DNA from: Acanthosepion pharaonis
Lineage: Eukaryota; Mollusca; Cephalopoda; Sepiida; Sepiidae
Length of the DNA stretch: 64,000 nucleotides
Direction of reading: 5' to 3'
NCBI GenBank assembly: GCA_903632075.3
Contig: CAHIKZ030000579.1
Coordinates: 1-64,000, forward strand
In this document: positions 30,001 to 43,572 of the stretch, piece by piece
Numbering within the stretch: the stretch's first letter is position 1
How the letters are laid out: each line of letters starts with the position of its first letter
Notes under the pieces: generated by a model
Database searches by the model: none
What the model was told of the DNA's origin: nothing
What the model saw: only the letters and a program-made list of their open reading frames with translations
Position numbers and translations under genes: made by a program

Positions 30001-32393
30001 CCAGAGAATTCCAGTAAGTTATCTTTAATCATTTCTAAGATACAATGGTTCAAAACTTAAGCAAATGGACAATTTTGCTTTTACAGGGTTTGGAAAACTT
30101 TTCTGTTCCATCCAGTATATATTTAATCATTTCAGCCCCAAGGAAGATGATAATGCCGCTAAGACACAAGTGATTACTGGGAATGAAATATTGTAGGTAG
30201 CAAGGAAGCAAGAAACTGGAAGGTGAGACATGCGAGAGAAGAAACTATTAGAATAGAACTTACGGTTACATTTGGTAATTTCAACAGTAAAATGGTGAAA
30301 CCTAGTTGCCATTCTAGTAGTATACTTAAATTTTTACGGTTAGGGTACCAAGGAGGAGAGTTTATTAGAATAACTGTCATAAAAATATTTATAAGGAAAA
30401 TCATATCATGACAATGGGAAAGTGACGGAAGTCAAGATGCCAGATCAGGACCAATAACATAACATTACAGACTCTTTGGATTTTGTCAAGAATCTTGAAA
30501 TATATAGCAGGAGCACCAAACCAGTAATATTCAGTAACCAGCAGTCTCGATCATTACAATCTTAGCCTGTTCAAGACTTTCTCACATATGCCCATAAACT
30601 CTGCCTTTTTCCCTGTATTGCTCTACATTACATGGCTGTTAGGCCATGTACAGTGTGAACATCATTGTAAATAAAATAAGCCATATACAGAAACAATTCA
30701 TAGATTACACCACAATATTTCCAAATGCCCATACAAAGGTTTAGAAGTGTCTTTCTCCTAGATTGGTTGCCAACATTAGAGAGTTCTATACTATTAATAC
30801 CATAGCAACAGGGAGATTAAGAAATGCAATTTCCATTTAATCACTTTTAACGAACTGCACTGGAATTCAGTCTCAGTCAGTGCACGGGCAAATAGTAGAT
30901 TTAGAAATGTGCAAGATAGATTCTGACGAGAAAAATTGTCTGGCATGACACAGTGAACCAACTTACCTATCAAATGATTTGATATAATCACTCCACTTCA
31001 TGTCCATGGAAAATGTAAGCCCAAGTAGGTGCAATGAGGGTTAGCATCTTCCATACTGATGGAAGGCAAGAAAGGTTCTCTATGATGGTTTAAAAGAGAA
31101 CTGTTTCATTTTGGAGGCGCTAAAATTTATGAGCCATTCCTTGCCCCAGTTAACAAATGATTGGAAGTTATTTTTGAGAGCAGCTTCCAGTCTTAGTTTG
31201 TTGGACCGATCTGACTTAGTATTAAGACAGGAGTAAATAGGTGTCATTAGTATAAATAACCAGTTAGGAACTAATGACATAGCTGGTTATCTTCTGAGTG
31301 TACTTTAGTTTTGCTTCAATACCACAGATATAGAGCATCTTTCAAATCTACCATTTGTCCTTGCATTGAATACTGTTGCCATATAAGGTCTGGTGCCTCC
31401 ACTGTTCATCTTGAGGTTGACAAAATCCAAAGTGCAATATGCAAAGTGATAGGTCATGACCTAGCATCTCAACTCCAGTCACTTTCTCACAGACATGGTG
31501 ATATGGCTTCCCTCTGTCTTTTCTACAAATATTTTCATGGCAACTGTTCTGATGAGATATTTTGACTGGTGCTCTAACTGCACGAATTTAAGCATGTTAC
31601 TAGGTTGGCATCTTGGTCCCATCCTTTTACTGTTGAAACAGTTAAATGCAACTGCCTCTTCTACTCCAACAGCTTCTTCTCTTGCATTTCCTGACAGTGT
31701 AACTCCCTTCCTCATACTTGCTTCCCTGATGACTATAATCTTCAAAGATTTAAATGAAATGTCAATCAACATTTTCTGATGCCTTGATCCCTGTCCTTCT
31801 CTTTATCTTTTCCTCAAACACCTCCTCTTTACACTTCCACTCACTGTAACCCCTAGTAGCACTCCTGCCTTGCTTGGAGTGAAATGCTTATATATAATAT
31901 ATATATATATATTATGAAATGGACAAAGTCTGACAATTATTTTAAGACATTTTTTATGTTTATACGTTCTTTTTATACATACAAATATTTAAGTAAATGC
32001 TCTGTTTATAATAAACAGTATTAGCGACATTTACCGGCCTGAATAAAAATAATTGTTGGACTTTGTCCATTTCATAATGTGTGACGTCATTTGTTTACAT
32101 TTGGATACGCATCGAGCAGAGAGAAAATCATGGAGAATTGTAGTTTAAAAACTGTAAAATTGACCATGCTAACCAAAACGCTCCTCTGTGGCTCAATCGG
32201 TAAAAGCATGTCAGGCTATATGATGGTTCCGTATAGGATACAGGTTTGGTTCCTGTCGGAGGACGCATATTTTCTATTAAAATTTCTCAGACATTGAGGC
32301 CGGTAAATGTCATTAATACTATTTACTATAAACAGAGCATTTACTTAAATATTTGTATCTATAAAAAGAACGTATAAACATAAAAAATGTCAT

Positions 32394-32428
<35 letters not shown>

Positions 32429-32891
32429 ACACACACAGTGAGGATTGAACTTACTACTCAGTAATCAAGATCTGTGAGAATTGGTTTACTAATTGTTTCA
32501 CTAGAACCACATGCCCAAACCTGTTGTATGTCTTTTTCGATAAGAATTGTCATGAGAAATGCCATCAAGGGCAATTACTCTGCATGACACTGATATGATC
32601 TTTAAGCTTATGGGTTGAACTGGATATTATTCATGTTTTTTTTTTAACTTGTATATTGTTGATTATTGTTGAACATCAAACGGCACATTTAAAATGTTCC
32701 TAACCACATCAAAAATGTTTATCAACTACACATCTCATTAACTTCAAAAAAGGAAGCACAAACAAATTATATATTTTCTTTTTCATTTGTAATCAAACTA
32801 AAAATGATATTTTTTCCTTTGAATGCATTGTTGGGCACAGTGGGGGAGAGTTAAAAATGATTAAACGTTTTTTTTTGTTTTTTTCTAAAGC

Positions 32892-32928
<37 letters not shown>

Positions 32929-35900
32929 GCTTCAGTATCTGTGTATATTTCTGAGATGAGGTATTATGTACACTATTTACATTATTCAGACTATCGTCCT
33001 CATCTTTGTTGCCATGTTTATCAAAATGTTTTGGCCATTGTACGCTCAAGCCTTCTTCAGGTGGTTGGAATGTCGAAGTGAACCCTTTATTTCACTCACT
33101 GGTTAAGGCGGTGGAGAACTTTGAGAGGGGAATTAACAGGAGATAACTGACATCCATTAGACATGGCACGTGGAACTAGAACAGTCTACCTCAGTGAGCG
33201 AAATAAAGGGTTCAGTTCGATATTCCAACCACCTGAAGAAGGCTGGAGCATACAACTGCTGAAACGTGATAAACATGACGACAAAGATTCGGACAATAGT
33301 CCGAATAATGTAAATAGTGTTTTGGCTTCATTTAAATTTGTGTGGCTGGTGTCATTGATATTGACTCGGAATGAGAAATCAAGGTTCTGAGTTCGAATTC
33401 CAGTCAAGTTTGTTACATTCACTTACATGCAAATACCCTTGACAAAAGTATGAGGCCATCTCTCCTCCCCAATACCCAAAGCGTTGATAATCTGTAAAAA
33501 GAAAAAAAAAAACAGTTAATTATTCAAATTTGGAATTGCAAATTGAATAAATCAATTTTGCTTTTGCAGTTTAACAAGATCAAATGCATCTAATGTTTCA
33601 CCAGGTTTACAGGCTAGTAAATCATTAGTTCCTATATGATCACTGAAGTTAAGCAAATCAAGCCTGGTCAGTAACTAGATGGGTGACCGCTTGGGTGTAC
33701 TGGGTGCTGTAAGTTTGGATGTGCAGGTGGTGTAATAGATAATGGTCCGAGATTGTTAATCTTTAACAAGATCAAATGCATCTAATGTTTCACCAGGTTT
33801 ACAGCCACATCACATTGAAACACCAGTTCCTGTATGATTCCTGAAGTTAATCAACACCATCCAGGTCAGTACCTAGATAGGTGGCTGCTTGAGAATACCA
33901 TGTCGTAATGGATAATGGCTCTGAATTGTTAATCAGAGAGCCAAATTCCAATTCCAGTTGGGTTCATTATATTCACTTATGCACAAATACCCTTGGGAAA
34001 GGTACGAATCCACTTCTTCACTCCAACCCCACTCATAGATTAAGTTGTAAGTATCTAAAAATGTTTAGAGTGTAAGTTTTTTTTTTTTTTTATTTGAGAT
34101 AATGTTAAAACATTATCTCAAATAAAACATTATCTCAAATAAAACATTATCTCAAATAAAACATTATCTCAAATAAAACATTATCTCAAATAAAACATTA
34201 TCTCAAATAAAACATTATCTCAAATAAAACATTATCTCAAATAAAACATTATCTCAAATAAAACATTATCTCAAATAAAACATTATCTCAAATAAAACAT
34301 TATCTCAAATAAAACATTATCTCAAATAAAACATTATCTCAAATAAAACATTATCTCAAATAAAACATTATCTCAAATAAAAACATTATCTCAAATAAAA
34401 CATTATCTCAAATAAAACATTATCTCAAATAAAACATTATCTCAAATAAAACATTATCTCAAATAAAACATTATCTCAAATAAAACATTATCTCAAATAA
34501 AACATTATCTCAAATAAAACATTATCTCAAATAAAACATTATCTCAAATAAAATAAATCTTACAATCTAAACATTTTTTGGCTATAAACAACCTGCAATG
34601 GGTTGATAAGCGGTAGAAAATGAATTGATCAAATGTTGTGCCAGATGACAAATATAAAATTACCTTTTTAAAAAATTCATTAGAGGTTGAACAGACATGT
34701 TAACAAATTGGACTCTCTTTGAATTTGCTACACGACATTGAAATTAAATTCTCTACACTTGCAATTCTCATAGTCCCTTTTAATATGAAAGTCTAAACTA
34801 AATGTTTTAAAAAAATGTTTATTATTGAGGATAACAGAAATGATGTTTTTCTTTCTTAAATTTGATGTGTTGGAAAACATTGAATTCCCCCACCTTTACA
34901 ACAATTCTTTATTTTACACATTTTCTTTTGCTTACTAGATTTTATATGACAAAGAGAGGCTTATAAAAAGAACTCAGCTGCAACGGTCAATTTATAAAAT
35001 CTTTGGGAAAGGAGAAGAACAGAAGCCAGATCAAGAAGAAATGGTAAATTTTTGTTAAAATTTTATAGAAGAAGAATTTATTAAAGAAAATCTTTCATTT
35101 TTGGTATATGCATGTTCCTGAAACATTGCAATTTTTTTATTATCTTTTCTATCTAATTTGCATTGGTATTAAAACTTTCATTCTATTATTAATTTTTGTT
35201 TGTTTATTTATTTTTTTATTTTTTTATTTTTATTTTTTTTAGAATAGTGTCTGGCAGAAATACCTTCCACATAATGGTAAGACATTAGTGAGATGAAGAC
35301 ATCCTTGCTACTAATGTCTTACACTTATGTGAGAGGTATTTTTGTCACACCCTATATTCTCAAAAAAAAAGTCAAAATCTGAAAATCAAATTCTTATTTT
35401 TGATTGGTCTCATTCTGAAGCAAACAAAACTCAGTTGAGAAATATGAATCAAAAATCTATTTTCAAAGCGTTTTTTTAAACGATTTGTGTTTTTAAAAAA
35501 ATTATTCTCCTTCATTTCTGCAGTTAAAACGGATATCATCTCAAGAGCATCTAAAAAACAGGGACCCAGAAATCTTTGACGATTCAGATTTTTACCATAT
35601 GCTGCTGCAAGATTACATTCGAAGAAAATCAACTGAATCCAGTGATGTTTCTGCAACAACAAAGTATGATTCTTTTTACTAATTTCTACTTCATGTTAGT
35701 TGTGTGTGAGTGTGTATGATTAATTAGTGACTTAAAAATTCCCTTTAGAATTGATCGAGTGCCTACAGTAGTGTCATAAATGGCAAGAGTATCTTGCAGA
35801 CCAGTGTTAAACTGTAGTAAATTTTATTTTCACAATTGTGAATAAGAATTTAAAATTGGTTGTATTATATAGAAAATATTATAAAAATGTTAAAAAAATG

Positions 35901-37920
35901 AACTGCATCTTATATGTAAAATTGGAGCTGCATCTTGTATCTTTTTGACTCTAGTGTAAATTGGAGCCGTATTTATTTGTATATTAATGGATAGTGATTT
36001 TAGTCCTGTAAGACTCTTTTTCAGCATTAAACAATCTGACAAACATTGACATGTCATTAACTTAACAAACTTAAATATCATAGCAGTTCTACCCAGTAAG
36101 GTTTGAGGTGAGCCTGTTTATTTTTAAAACTAATGCCTTTAATTATATTTACTATGCTTAGTTGAGTCTGGCACAAGGTTAAATGAAGGCTGAGATAGAT
36201 AGGGTGCGATGGGTAAATTGTCGCCATTTTATATTTTTAATTTTGAGTATGCGCTTTGTTTTTGATTCTGTCGATTGCTCAGTATAGTAGTGTCAGTTGA
36301 ACACCGTCTGTGAGGAAAAAGAGCACCATGACACAACTCACTCCATCAGAAATTTGTAAACAGCATGGTATACTGCTTGGCATTTGTGCCGGAAGCTCCA
36401 ATACAAACATTTCAGAGTGTTTGGGTGTCAATATCTGAGGACAGTACAGAGGATTTGAAAAGAGTTGGATGAGTCTAATTGTGATTACGAAAAAAAAACA
36501 AAAAAAAACTCATTCTGATAGGAAAAGAACTGAATTTGTTGGTGAGATCCAAGCCATGATTGACAATGATCCCTCCAAGTCAATCGGGTCCATAGCCAAG
36601 GACACAGGAGTTTCTGAGTTTCTTATCAGGCAGGTAGTGCATGAAGACATTTGGTATTTCTCCTACAAGATGAGAAAAGGTCAATCTTTATCCCAAGTCA
36701 TGAAGGATAGAAGGAAAGATGATGATACAAAGTTTTTGAACAAATTCAAGCATCCCCCTTCAACTGATGGCAATGTTATGCCGCCATTCATCTTCCCACA
36801 GGGCCTCGGAGTCAACACAGAGGCTTACATCAAGTGCCTTGAGGCGGTAGTGCTGCCCTGGGCCAAGAGGGTGGCTGCTGGAAAACCCTATGTCTGGCAA
36901 CAGAACTCTGCACCATGCCACACAATCAGGAGAACTCGGTCATGGCTGTCAGTCAATTTCTGCAACCACATCACTCTTTAAATCTGGCCACCTAACTCCC
37001 CAGACTGCAATGATTATTGTGTGTGGGGCGCAGTTGAGCAAGAGATAATCAAAACTCCTTGTAACACGAAAGATGAACTGAAGGTAAGAATTATGGCAGT
37101 ATTCACCAACTTAAACAAGGAGACTGTTCAGAAAAGATGCAGGAGATTTCGAAGTTGTCTGGAAAACGTGGTTGAAGCCAATGGTGATTTTATTGAATAA
37201 ATTTACTCTTTAGTATTTGAAGATATTTTTGTGTAATTTTGGTAAATATATTTGTTAAAATGAGATGCCAGTGTTATTTTCATTTTTGTGTAATTTAGAC
37301 AACAATTTATCATCGCACCCTGTATGTAGGAAAATTGTATTGAGTTAATTTTCCATAAGCCATAATCTGTTTGCTTTAAAAATCAGCAAACAAAATATTA
37401 ATTTTTGTTTAGGCTTGAACTTAGCGCACACATATTTAACTTCTTGCTTGCCATTAGGAGGTGCAAGGTAGCAGCATAATGGTTATCAACAATAAATCGA
37501 ACTGTCAAACTGAGTTCAAGTTTTGGCGAAGGTAGCTTATATTCACTGAGTACTAACACTCTTTAGAATAGTATGAATTGACTTTGCTATTTTCTGTTTC
37601 ATCTCCAAATATCTTGTTAAAAATGTTTTGGCTGACAGAGAAGAGGGATGGGTGAGCAGTTGGCTAAAATACTCTTTTATGACTTACCCTGTTGTCTAGA
37701 CAGTCACAGTATAAAAAGCTGTTAGACTCATTGTCAGCCTTGACAGGGGACAGTTATGATATTATATAAAGTAGAGTTCCTTAGACAGGTTGGAATGATT
37801 ATTCTTTTTTAGAGAGAACTCCAACTGGTCTGTCCTTATCTTATTCAAGCTTTCAGTTTGGGAAATTTCCTTCCACCTCTTAATTTAGGTTGTGAGCATT
37901 CTATGCTGAAAATTACACAT

Positions 37921-37951
<31 letters not shown>

Positions 37952-40900
37952 AGGTCAATTTCAGAGCTGATCTCTAAAATGACCTACAATTTTTTATTTT
38001 TAAAAATTTTAAAGGAGCAATGAATGGCTTGTTAATTTTAATACCTCTAAAATGAAACTGCTCTCTTTTAATCATCCAAGAGAACTCTTTTTACTATCCA
38101 TCAGCATGACTGATGCTAAAAATTCAGTAGAATGACTAATTTGACCTACTTGGACTAATTTTTTCTGCCGACATGAAGTGGAAAGATTATATTAAATAAA
38201 TTGCTAAGTCTGTTGTTAGGAAAGTTAGTTCATTGTATTGTGCTTGACAATATTTCTCACCAGAATCCATCATACATATTTATAAATCTACCATTCGCCC
38301 TTGCTTTGAATGTTGTTGCCACATCTGGTCTGGTGCTCCTGCTATATATTTAGAAATTCTTGATAATATCCAAAAATTCTATTGGTCCTGACCTAACATC
38401 TCGGCTTCAGTCGCTTTTCCACTGCCAAAATGTAGCTTCCCTGTGTCTTTTCTATAAATACGTAAATGGTACCTAGACTTTATGAATTTGAGCACAGTAC
38501 TAGTTTGTCAGCAAAGTCTCATCATTTTACAATTGAAATGGCAAAATGTAACCATAAGTTCTATGCTAACAATTTTCTTCTGTCACATTTCTCACTTGTA
38601 GAAATATCTTCTGACTTCTTGCTTTCCAGTCAATTTTGATCTTCAGAAATTTAAATGCAATGTTAATCGTTATATTTTATCTTGTTAACTCCACTTCTTT
38701 TATTGCTCTCTCTGCTTTAAAAATTTTTTTTCCTCATATTCCCTTTGTGTCTTAGTGGCTTTATTGTCTTGCTTGGCATGAAATGATTAAAAAAAAAATG
38801 TACCTGTGTAACAAAAAAAAACAGTGTTTCAAAAAGACTCTGTTATTACCTTTTACTCCCTTGGCAATTTTTATTGTCTTAAAAAGTCATTTTTAGAATT
38901 TTAATAAAACCCAAACTTGAAACTGCATTAATGATTTTCTTTTCTTGTCAACAATTGATGACAAAAATAAACACTTTTTATTTATTACATTGTTTATTCA
39001 CAGGAATAATTTTATATTTACAAAATTATAAAAACATGTGAACCAATTCTGTAATATTTATTATTTTTTAAAGAAATAACTATGAAAAAAAAAATTCTTT
39101 TTCATGAATTTATTAAAAAATGTCTGAACTATAGGAAAAAAAAAATTACCAATTATTCAGTAAGAGTGGTGTCAAGAGAAAAACCATATTTTGCAAGTAT
39201 GTTTGTTAAAAACTTATAAAAAAAATTTATTCCAACCAGTCCATCTATTTGAAGCTGAAGTTTAATTTCCTTTCAGACAGGCATGTCTCAAGTCTGGCCT
39301 GGGGGCCAAGTTTCATATAACCCCCATGTTATAGAATGTATCACTAATGGCCTGCCAGTATTGTCAATCAGAGTATATAAAATACATACCTAAAAAAAAA
39401 CAAAAAAAAACAACAATTTTATGTTTTACCAAAAGATTGCAGCAGCACCGTGTAGCTGCTCTCTGGCAGTGTACCCTGACGTTGGCCTTTTCCATCACTG
39501 CCTTTTAACCAGCCCTGGCCTACATACTGCAGTCCAGATATTAGTATCACCCTTCACATTAGAGTAGGCAAGTTATTTGTTTTGGTCATCTGAGATGAAT
39601 AAATTCTAAAATCTTAGTGAATTAAATTTGTTTTGTATTGGTCAAAATCAGTTATAAATATATTTGGACACTTGGACTTTTGTCACTTTCTGTTTTCTAC
39701 AGTGTAACCCGGATATAAGAGAGTTGTCGGGACTGGAGAAGAAGTCTCTTATATCCGGGTTTGGTCTATTATATATACATTAACACAGGCTCTAATTTGG
39801 GACCAGAGAAAATCTCTCTTATATCTGGGTTTCTCTGTACTTCTTAATAAGATGAATGTTGGTGTTATATTCCTATTCATATGTTTTTAAGTTAAAAGTT
39901 GACAGACAACATTAATTATCAATTATATGTAATGTTTAAGATTAACCTGAGATACAGCTTCTTGGAAGTTCTTTTTTTCTCAGTCATATTTTACTTCATC
40001 TTATATGGGCTTAAGATATGACAGTGTGAGTAACCTTGGTAAGAAGCCTGTTTAAATTTATCTGTTATCCATGTGAAGAATTGAAAATCTGCCATTTGCA
40101 ATAAAAATTTTCATAAGATATTTCATGTGCATTTAATTTTAGTGGTTCAAAGAATGCCAAGCAGAATGGTTGGCCCTTACGCATATTCACTTATCAAATC
40201 TGGTCCTCTTTGAAAAAACTTTGAACACCCTTGCTTTAAGTCGAAGCAAGCAAGGGAAGTAACTCTTGGTGACTACACTGAGCATTTACCTAAGATGAAT
40301 TGCAAATCTTTTTAAAAGAAGCTTTCATGATTGATAGTTGTCTTAATTTTTTTTTATTAGAGAAAAAAATGCAGCTGTGTTTTGACATTGAATATATAAT
40401 TTTATAATTTTTATTTATTACCAATAGGTAACTTTGTATTTTCCTGGGGGGATAGTAAAAACACAATTAGTCATAGTGAATACTATTCTGACTGTTGATG
40501 TAAGCAAGATATTGAAATTGTTCCTATGTACCTTCAATTAATCAGCACAATTCAACCTACCGGAGAGGTTTTTTGGATAAATATCTAAATATAAAGCTTA
40601 CCTTTTTAACCTTTTGAACCCTGACTCCCTGATGAGTATCGTATATTCACTTTCACATGGTGGCTGGGATACCGACCGCTCGAGTTCAAAGGGTTAAAAA
40701 AAAATAATTGGGAATTAGTTCAACTTTAAATGAAAGGCAACAGCAATGACTTGGTGTTTTCTACTGTTCTTGTTATAATCTTAAATAAAATGATTTCCTG
40801 TTTAAGAACTTTTATCTAATTTTTGAGACAAAGAATTTATACTAATGTCCTCATCCCATCTGAACTGAATAAAAAGGTTTTGAGGAGCAGACACCTGAAG

Positions 40901-41717
40901 GAAGAGTAGATGGAGTGAAATGTTGTTACTATAACAACCAAGATAAAGATAGTAATCCAAATAGATTTCAAAGTTGTTTTTTAATTTCATTTTTATTTTT
41001 TTTTATTAGTTTTGTTAATGACTAAAACATATCATTTTATCTGTCTTGTTATTGATTCACTAATACTGCTAAAATCTATATTTTTTTTTGTGTATGATGA
41101 AAATTTTTTTTAAGTATGATGAAATTATTATTTTTATTTTATTTTTTTTTTTTTTCAATTACCCCACAACCCACTCCAATACAGTGATAATTTGCTAAGG
41201 CATGTTTATTATTTTTTAAATTATTTTGACTCATGTTTATTAAATTCATGGAAGAATTTTTATTTGAACCAGCATGCTTATTTTATAAGTTGAAAAATTC
41301 TTACCGCCATGACATTTCCAGGTGGCACTCGTATCAAATACATAATTTTCAAAATATACTTGTAACAAATAGATTGTATACAAATCGGGTAATTAAGAAC
41401 AAAAATTTGTGGGTATGCTTTTGTCAGATCATAAATAATGTCATATTCAATTATTAAAGTTTAAAATGAAAATGTCAAGTGGAAGAGTTATAGGGCAATA
41501 TACACAATTGAATACAAAAATTTATGTTAAAAATTGCATAGCTTTAGTCGGGGCTCAGGGTACCATCATTCCAGGAAGGACAGATCACTATTTTGGGATG
41601 ATTGATTAGGGTCTTAGGGATGATGCCAGGAGATGAAAAATTTTTTTTATTCTAAAAGCAACTCATTTCTAAAAATTCTTACTTATCAGTAGTGCTGGAC
41701 TTTTAATAAATGGAGCA

Positions 41718-41777
<60 letters not shown>

Positions 41778-42651
41778 TTGGTGCAAAAATAATGACGTAA
41801 TAATGTTGTTTTTTGATGTATTTTTAACGTCAAAAAACGACATTAATACGTCATTATTTTTGCACCAACCTAATATATATATAATCTATAAAAGGCAGGA
41901 AGTATGTGTGTGTAACGAATGCACAGCCGCAATTTTCATGCACATGCTTTCAATGCACATGCTCCAAGTTAGCGGGAAGGCCAAGACCGACGTTGCATTT
42001 CCCAACTTACATCCATAGTGGAAATAATCGATTTTTTTCATACTTCTATGGCAGTTTTGATGTAGTTTATGGCCATTTTGTACTGGCCAGAGTGAGAGCC
42101 TATAGCTGGCTGCCACGAATAGGCAGGAAGATTCTATTGGCCAGTGTGAGAGCCAACAGCTGACTGACACAAATGTTAACTAGCATGCTAGCATGCAAAA
42201 AAATTCAATAGCTGCATTCGTCACAAGTGGAGAAAAATTTAAATCTGCATGGTACTTTACTCCAATTGGCTCATTTGCATGCTTAAACTCGACGTTGATT
42301 CTGATTCCGCAGAACTGGGTTGAGTGTGAAAAAGTATTTGTTGTTAACGTTTTTTTTTTTTTCATTCATTTTTTCCAGTTACGATTCCTTTTTTAAAGCT
42401 GATCATTTTGTGCTTATTTTGTTTAGTTCTTTTTTCATAACATATTTAATGTTTAGAGCTTAGAAAAAATTTGCAGTGTGAGATAGGCAAGAAGTAAGAC
42501 ATGTAGCAACATCAGCATTGCAAAGGGCACTCCTTTAAAGGCAAGGAAGGGCAAAAATATTTTAAGTCAAGTGATAGCGATTGCTGTATGAGTCGGACAA
42601 TTTTTGAATCAAACACTCAAACACTATGCAGTATATATATGGGCCATACTG

Positions 42652-42692
<41 letters not shown>

Positions 42693-43534
42693 AAACAGAA
42701 AGAAAGCTTATTTTAGCTGATGTGTTTTGTCCACAGACCCTATCAAGGCATGTGAGAATTTTATTTAGCAACAAGTATTAATAAACAAAAGTAAAAACGT
42801 TAGTTTTTTTTATTTTTAAAATTTAAGAGACTCATAAATATCACATTTGCCTTGATAAAGTATGTCAGAAGATGAAATGTGTCAGCTAAGATTAAGTTTT
42901 TCTTTTGTCTTTATTCGTATTGTCCTTTTACAGATATATTGTTATATCTGAAAATTTTTTCACACACACAAGTTTCATAAAAAACAATTGACAAGATGCT
43001 GTGGTTAAATTTTTTTTATTTAATTTTTATTGTGTTCTTATATTTTTTATTTTTCCCCCCTTTTTTTTTCTGGACATAAATTATGTTGAAATGGTTGAAA
43101 TGTTCTGTATGTCCGAGTGCTTTTGGCTATTCTTTTAGCCATTATCAAGAATTATTTTATTTTTTAATTTTAACTGAATGTATGGTTTTTTTAATGTATG
43201 TATCTAGACTTGAATGTTTTTTTATTTTTCAAACTCTGCACATTGTGGCCATGTTCATAGTTGATGTCATTGAGTGTTGGCTTTTTCTTTTTTATTAATA
43301 ATGCTTCCATTATTTTTAGCGTTTTTTTTTTTACATATGGATGAGGCTATCATATTTGCATTAACTGCAGTACCTTGTCGGAAATTTGTAATGAAATTTG
43401 TATAAAAAATGGTTTGCTGTCCAAATACACAAAATATATATATATATATATATATAAATAAATTCATTATTGAAATAAGAAAACAGAAGAACCTTTGAAT
43501 TTTTGCCAGTATTCATAGATTTCAAGTGACAGTG

Positions 43535-43572
<38 letters not shown>

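Noticed and set aside
32182..32263. A functional tRNA gene
   Set aside because: The anticodon loop lacks T33, the D stem has a mismatch, and the sequence is part of a dispersed repeat; kept only as tRNA-like core.
33605..33761. A genuine 5S rRNA gene
   Set aside because: Many mismatches to 5S, no T-run terminator after the 5S part, and a fused tRNA-like segment; best seen as SINE.
35243..35276. Possible extra AATF exon between exons 9 and 10
   Set aside because: It lies inside a palindromic MITE, has 34 nt and would break the frame; exons 9 and 10 join in phase without it.
41886..42396. Several overlapping ORFs in balanced-composition DNA
   Set aside because: Frames on both strands are open without motifs; the region looks like a mobile-element fragment rather than a gene.
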